A stretch of DNA of 18,231 bases, taken from positions 1 through 18,231 of the forward strand of contig CAZSMU010000075.1 of assembly GCA_964607915.1 (NCBI GenBank), given 5' to 3'. Positions 14,717 to 18,231 of this stretch are shown here, piece after piece. Position 1 is the first letter of the stretch, and the number at the start of each line of letters is the position of its first letter. The notes under the pieces are model-generated. The model was not told where the DNA came from and searched no databases. It saw nothing but the letters and a program-made list of their open reading frames with translations. A program made the position numbers and the translations under genes. The stretch comes from JADJPL01 sp964607915 (GTDB lineage: Bacteria; Bacteroidota; Bacteroidia; Chitinophagales; Saprospiraceae).

Positions 14717-16909
14717 TTACCCATTCCACCAGAACGTCCATTTGGCCACCAGTGCCCGGTTGCGGACCTGTAGGTTTTCCGAAGCGTAGTTGTCTGTATA
14801 TACGATAAAGAAATCGGAAGCCGGGCTGTAGCGCCACTGTACGCGAAGGTTTAGGTTCACATTTTTATTTTGGTTGTTGAATTGGACAAAGTTGGTAAAA
14901 AACAGTTTGTTGGTCAGGGTGAGGTCAATGCGGGGCCCCAGGAGCCAAAAATTCCAATCGCTGTTCTGTAAAGCCAGGGGCAGTACAGGGTCTTCGTCAA
15001 AGGCTAAATAGTTGTAGTTCACGCTCATGGTGATGGCGGCGTGGGGCTGTAGGCGATAGCCCAGATCGCCGCCCAGGCGCAGGCGTTTGCCCCGGGCGTA
15101 GTACCCGCCGTAGCGCCAGCTCGCCGACCAGGTGAACAGGCTCTGGGGTTTTGAGGTGAAGTCCCCGCCAAACGAACCCCAGTGGTGTGTCGTGCCGGAT
15201 GCCAGTTGGTACCCCGAAAAGTTAGTGGGGTCAAAGGCACTCAGTAAGCGCACGTAATCGCGGGCTGTCCAGAGCATCAATTCGCTGCGGTTCTTATAGC
15301 TGAGCCGATAGATGAAGACATGGGTGTATTCCGTTTGCCGGCCGGCAGGATCCAGGTAGCTGTTGGACATGAGGAGCGGGCCATGGCTCAGCAGCGGGCC
15401 GGATCGGGTGAAAAACAAGCGGCCTGCCTGGGCACTGAGGTACTGGTACCCCGTCCGGGGTACATACCCCACGTCGGCGCGGTAGTTTTTGCCCACCTGT
15501 TCGTACTGAAGGCTGTAGGTCCATTTTCGGTTGTTATATTGGATATTCCCGGCGAGGATTTGGTCTTTTCCGCTCAAATTGGGGGAAAATGATTTGAGAT
15601 AGAGCAATTTTCCCCGCCAAAAATTATTGGAGGACAGGAGATTGTATTCAAAGCCCACATTTCGGTTGTAGCGGCTGATCCGGGAGGGATCGCTTACACT
15701 TTCAAAGTCGAAGGTCTCTTTGTTGATGGCCAATGCGGTGATGTTGGAACGGGCAAAAAGTTGTCGCTGCAGGGCAAATACAGCAAAATTTTGCGCAGGC
15801 GTACCCTGGTCGTTGGCGCTGGTTTGCATATCCATGAGTCCTATGCGCCAGTTTTTGTCGAGTTTCCCGCTGAGGCGGGCACCGTACTGGATATTCGTAT
15901 TGAGGCCGATGCGTCGGGAGAAGAAGGGCCGGATAGAAGAGTATCCGAAGTTGTTAAACAAATCCCCGTTTTCGAGAAAAAACTGCCGTCGTTCCGGGAA
16001 GAAAAGCTCGAAGCGATCCAGGTTGATTTGCTGCCGGTCCACTTCCACCTGGGAGAAATCGGGATTTACGGCCAAGTCCAGGTTGAGGGCGGAAGTGATG
16101 CTGATTTTTGCATCCAGTCCGGCGTCAAAGCCGGTTGTACCGTCTTTGCCGGAGCGGAAGTCTTTAGAGGTGTTCGCCAGAAGGTAGGGGATGACCGCGA
16201 AGTTCAATCCGGGGGGTGGGGGCGGTTCGTCCCAGACCAACACGCCGGTATAGGCTAAGGAGGCGGTAGGGAATTGCCTGGGCACGGGAGTCCAGCTTGA
16301 TTTCTCCGTCGTTTTTAAATCCAGGCGGCTGAAATTGACGCCCCAGCGCGTGATACCGCTTTTGTAGCGCAGCGTCTTGAAAGGCACGGCCATTTCGAAG
16401 GTCCATTTATCGTCTTCGGCATGCACTTCGGAGACCCATTTATTGTCCCAGCCTAAGTTGGCGCTTCCCCCGTCGAAAAGCAGCCCGTCCCATTGCGCCC
16501 CTTCTGCGTTGGAGCCGAACGTAAAGCCGTTGGTCTGGTCGTCAAAGGGATCTAGAAACAACAGGAAGTTGTCGTTTTTTCCAAAGTTGAAATCCCTGCG
16601 CAGGGATTCGACCATGTAGGGGCCGGGTACTTTTTCATAGCATACAGCCAGCAGGTAGAGGTTCAGGTCGTCGTAGAGCATGCGCACTTCGGTGCGCACT
16701 TGCGCTTTGCTGGTATCCATAGGCAGCACCATGTAAAAGTCGCTGGCGACGTCTGCCTTCGACCAGGCGGAATCCACGCCTGCTCCGTCGACGTGTATCG
16801 GATGGATCGCGCGGTGGATGTGGTATTCGAAGGCGGCGTTTTTCTTTTGGGAAAAGAGAAGGCTGTTGCAGAGAAACAACGACAACAAGGTAAGAAATGA
16901 GTATCTCAT
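14717..16909 (-). CDS. CBM9-like plus DUF5916 outer-membrane protein
   Basis: The 730-residue protein has a signal peptide (1-20, ending LLFSQ). About 28-225 form a carbohydrate-binding family 9-like domain, with IHVDGAGVDSAWSKAD and later WTFEMAVPFKTLRY and GVNFSRLD. A five-proline linker (229-233) leads to DUF5916, which carries the hallmark VDRQQINLDRFELFFPERRQFFLE (quoted in parts: DRQQINLDRF, FFPERRQFFLE) and IRPFFSRRIGL. The remainder is a series of alternating aromatic strands ending WTFWWNG, fitting an outer-membrane beta-barrel C-terminus. Such proteins are common in Bacteroidota, occur near peptidases and carbohydrate genes, and have no settled function. The start at 16909 is chosen because it opens directly on the signal peptide; the frame stays open to 17041, into the inverted repeat. 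Its end is 3 bp from the ATP-grasp gene. Confidence 0.92.
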   Translation of the reverse strand: MRYSFLTLLSLFLCNSLLFSQKKNAAFEYHIHRAIHPIHVDGAGVDSAWSKADVASDFYMVLPMDTSKAQVRTEVRMLYDDLNLYLLAVCYEKVPGPYMVESLRRDFNFGKNDNFLLFLDPFDDQTNGFTFGSNAEGAQWDGLLFDGGSANLGWDNKWVSEVHAEDDKWTFEMAVPFKTLRYKSGITRWGVNFSRLDLKTTEKSSWTPVPRQFPTASLAYTGVLVWDEPPPPPGLNFAVIPYLLANTSKDFRSGKDGTTGFDAGLDAKISITSALNLDLAVNPDFSQVEVDRQQINLDRFELFFPERRQFFLENGDLFNNFGYSSIRPFFSRRIGLNTNIQYGARLSGKLDKNWRIGLMDMQTSANDQGTPAQNFAVFALQRQLFARSNITALAINKETFDFESVSDPSRISRYNRNVGFEYNLLSSNNFWRGKLLYLKSFSPNLSGKDQILAGNIQYNNRKWTYSLQYEQVGKNYRADVGYVPRTGYQYLSAQAGRLFFTRSGPLLSHGPLLMSNSYLDPAGRQTEYTHVFIYRLSYKNRSELMLWTARDYVRLLSAFDPTNFSGYQLASGTTHHWGSFGGDFTSKPQSLFTWSASWRYGGYYARGKRLRLGGDLGYRLQPHAAITMSVNYNYLAFDEDPVLPLALQNSDWNFWLLGPRIDLTLTNKLFFTNFVQFNNQNKNVNLNLRVQWRYSPASDFFIVYTDNYASENLQVRNRALVAKWTFWWNG

Positions 16910-17032
16910 GGATGCATAAACGTTTGGAAGGCAAAGCCCATTTTTGCTTATCACGGCCCTGGGTTGGAATGGGGGCGGCAGGAAGAAGAGGGGTCGAGGC
17001 GGAGAAAAGGCCGTTCTTTGCCCCCAATGTTC

Positions 17033-17091
17033 TATACGCACTTCGAGGTTCTATTTCGGCTGAGCCGAAATAGAACCTCGAAGTGCGTATA
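17033..17091. repeat. Perfect 28-bp inverted repeat with 3-nt loop
   Basis: The arms 17033-17060 and 17064-17091 are exact reverse complements around a TGA spacer (TCA on the other strand); the inner end is TTTCGGC and GCCGAAA. Pairing breaks at the next outer base (C17032 against A17092). It lies in the 210-bp gap between two minus-strand genes: 29 bp after the stop of the lipoprotein gene and 124 bp before the DUF5916 start. On neither strand is the stem followed by a run of T, so it is not an ordinary intrinsic terminator, although it could still end or protect the lipoprotein transcript. Confidence 0.95.
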
Positions 17092-17108
17092 AAAAGGAAT
17101 ACGTCTTA

Positions 17109-17121
17109 AGACTAAAAGTCT
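17109..17121. other. Small stem-loop overlapping the lipoprotein stop codon
   Basis: AGACT and AGTCT pair around an AAA loop, next to a 10-bp palindrome GTCTTAAGAC (17103-17112). It is short and AT-rich, and lies between the gene end and the 28-bp inverted repeat. It is noted only because of its position. Confidence 0.35.
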
Positions 17122-17593
17122 AGTTATGATAAGCTGCGTTGTGCGCCAGCATTTGGCCACAAGAAGCACAGGCTATGGCTGTTCCGGCGCCCCCGGCACA
17201 TCCTTTGCTGCAGGTGTAGTGCCAGACCCCGGCGGCGTTCTGGGCCGGCTCGGTAGTCTGTGGGGTTGGGGTCGGCGGTACCTGAGTGCTGATTTGAGGG
17301 CTGGCCTGGTCGTGGTATGCCTGGTTATGGATGTAGGTTGTGCCGCAGGTCGGGCAGGTACCCGTGGCATCCCCGCCGCTTCCCGCGCAGTTGTTGGGGC
17401 AGATGTAGTGGGCGACGCCGCTGGGGGCTGCAGCCGTTGCGGCAGCCGGGTTGGGCGTTGTGGGGCTTGCCGGTGCCTGCACGCCGGGCTGTCCGAGGGA
17501 GCGTTCTGCCTCCTCTCGTACCCCTTTGTCGTTGTTACAGGAGAGAGCTATAGAAGAGAGGCCAAGAGATGCCAACAGAATAAATGACTTCAT
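17120..17593 (-). CDS. Putative lipoprotein with two tandem Cys/His zinc-ribbon-like motifs
   Basis: This 157-residue protein begins with a hydrophobic signal (1-18) followed by Cys19 in IALSC, a likely though imperfect lipobox, so it would be anchored in the envelope. A Pro/Ala/Thr-rich linker (about 40-58) precedes the first motif, HYICPNNCAG...CPTCG...HNQAYH (62-94), and a second Pro/Thr linker (about 103-121) precedes HYTCSKGCAG...CASCG...HNAAYH (125-156). Each motif has C-x3-C, 9 or 10 residues, C-x2-C, then two His, a set suited to binding zinc or another soft metal. It resembles, but is not identical to, the heavy-metal-binding domains of Bacteroidota efflux proteins. The frame opens at 17620, but the ATG at 17593 begins the signal peptide directly. 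Downstream is the 28-bp inverted repeat. The exact function is unknown. Confidence 0.85.
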   Translation of the reverse strand: MKSFILLASLGLSSIALSCNNDKGVREEAERSLGQPGVQAPASPTTPNPAAATAAAPSGVAHYICPNNCAGSGGDATGTCPTCGTTYIHNQAYHDQASPQISTQVPPTPTPQTTEPAQNAAGVWHYTCSKGCAGGAGTAIACASCGQMLAHNAAYHN

Positions 17594-17624
17594 GGTAAGG
17601 TAATTTTGGAACATTATCAATGAC

Positions 17625-17632
17625 CAAAAGTA
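17625..17632 (-). promoter_or_regulatory. Promoter -7 box (TACTTTTG) for the lipoprotein gene
   Basis: On the minus strand TACTTTTG matches TAnnTTTG and lies 31 bp before the ATG at 17593. No convincing TTG is visible about 20 nt further upstream, so this rests on the -7 box and its position. Confidence 0.45.
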
Positions 17633-17677
17633 AGAATCCTTTTGAAAAATATCAGATAGCTCCTGTTTTTATTCCTT

Positions 17678-17703
17678 GCAAATAAAGGCATTTGCGGTTT
17701 TTT
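17678..17703 (+). terminator. Orphan terminator-like stem-loop
   Basis: GCAAAT (17678-17683) and ATTTGC (17690-17695) pair around a 6-nt loop and are followed by GG and six T on the plus strand. The shape is that of a weak intrinsic terminator, but no plus-strand gene ends here: the nearest upstream plus-strand stop is 3 kb away. It lies in the 230-bp gap between the divergent lipoprotein and DUF4091-like genes, 120 bp before the latter, so it could be a leader attenuator or chance in AT-rich DNA. Confidence 0.3.
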
Positions 17704-17823
17704 ATTAATTTTCCAACTTCAAAGAGTACTCCTTTTTTGATTTCTTCATCGGAAAATGAATCCCTGCAGACGTTTTATTCTTTAACCCGTCTTGATTATC
17801 CATAGTCTTCAAACTCGATACAG

Positions 17824-18231
17824 ATGATGCGAATATTCAACGACTTCCTCGCCTGCCTGTTGGTTATTGTCTTTGTCCCGGCTATATCCATGGGCCAAAA
17901 GGGGGTGGAAGGGATACAGGTTGCGTATGTAGATCCCTTGGAAAAAGTACTGAAAGAACAAACGTACTTCCCGGATCAGAAGGCGCAGGCCCATGTGGCG
18001 CGCGGGGAAGTGGCGTCGTTCCAGTTTGTCTTCAGGAACACGGCTGCGACTACGGGGCTCAGCACAGTCGTAGCCCCAATAGCATTAGGCGGCAATACCC
18101 GGGTAGAGGCGGTGGTTTCATATGTCGGGTATGTGAAAAACGGCAGGAACACGCCTACACCCTCTCGCGACCGAATATCTTCTGCATCGGGATGGTACCC
18201 GGATCCGCTCCTCGCCCTTCCCTCCAAAGAT
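17824..18231 (+). CDS. N-terminal part of a secreted DUF4091-like (glycoside-hydrolase-type) protein, cut by window edge
   Basis: From ATG at 17824 the frame is open through the last base (136 codons, no stop), so this is the start of a longer gene. The first 24 residues form a signal peptide (LACLLVIVFVPAISMGQ). The mature part reads VAYVDPLEKVLKEQ, then VARGEVASFQFVFRN (about 59-73) and, further on, SYVGYVKNGRNTPTPSRDR and SASGWYPDPLLALPS. An 'ARGE..sFQfv.rn' phrase and a YPDPLL phrase in that order are what I recall from the N-terminal beta domain of DUF4091/DUF6067-type putative glycoside hydrolases. The catalytic part is outside the window, so activity cannot be judged. Two ATGs are adjacent; either may be used. 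No TAnnTTTG box is seen in the 200 bp upstream. Confidence 0.75.
   Translation, partial: MMRIFNDFLACLLVIVFVPAISMGQKGVEGIQVAYVDPLEKVLKEQTYFPDQKAQAHVARGEVASFQFVFRNTAATTGLSTVVAPIALGGNTRVEAVVSYVGYVKNGRNTPTPSRDRISSASGWYPDPLLALPSKD

Noticed and set aside
17033..17091. The inverted repeat as an insertion-sequence end or CRISPR repeat
   Set aside because: There is a single copy in the window, with no transposase, no target duplication seen and no spaced repeats.

Overview
The window looks like a piece of chromosome from a member of the Bacteroidota with moderately high GC. The grounds are family content and promoter style. The families are an M1 peptidase of the GMEYP type, a DUF6702-like protein, a large TamB, a carbohydrate-binding/DUF5916 outer-membrane protein and a DUF4091-like secreted protein. 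Several genes have a TAnnTTTG -7 box a short way upstream, and purine-rich ribosome binding sites are weak or absent. A placement near Saprospiria/Chitinophagia-type lineages is only an impression. I see no tRNA, rRNA, CRISPR array, transposase or phage gene.

Layout. The first 3 kb hold two minus-strand genes: a secreted M1 metallopeptidase (15-2372) and a small exported DUF6702-like protein (2496-2996). From a shared 147-bp region, tamB (3144-8066) runs the other way and fills 4.9 kb. It meets a minus-strand trans-sulfuration PLP enzyme (8063-9244) tail to tail, and their stop codons interlock in one CTAA. Four bases upstream of that enzyme ends a polytopic membrane protein resembling GT-C glycosyltransferases (9249-11519), so the two look like one transcription unit. 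Divergent from it is a plus-strand pair, acetoacetyl-CoA synthetase aacS (11620-13617) and a YheC/YheD-type ATP-grasp protein (13610-14713), overlapping by 8 bp. Three bases beyond lies the end of a minus-strand CBM9-like/DUF5916 protein (14717-16909). The last part holds a perfect 28-bp inverted repeat (17033-17091), a minus-strand putative lipoprotein with two copies of a Cys/His motif (17120-17593), and the start of a plus-strand secreted protein cut by the window edge (17824 onward).

How the genes fit together. Much of the window serves the cell envelope: TamB for transport or assembly toward the outer membrane, a secreted peptidase, a probable outer-membrane barrel, a metal-binding-like lipoprotein and a possible carbohydrate-active protein. 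The metabolic genes are aacS (ketone-body/acetoacetate activation) and the Cys/Met enzyme. No classical defence or mobile system is present. The most unusual coupling is aacS with an ATP-grasp protein of a family best known from spore-forming Firmicutes. The most unexplained piece of DNA is the 28-bp perfect palindrome.
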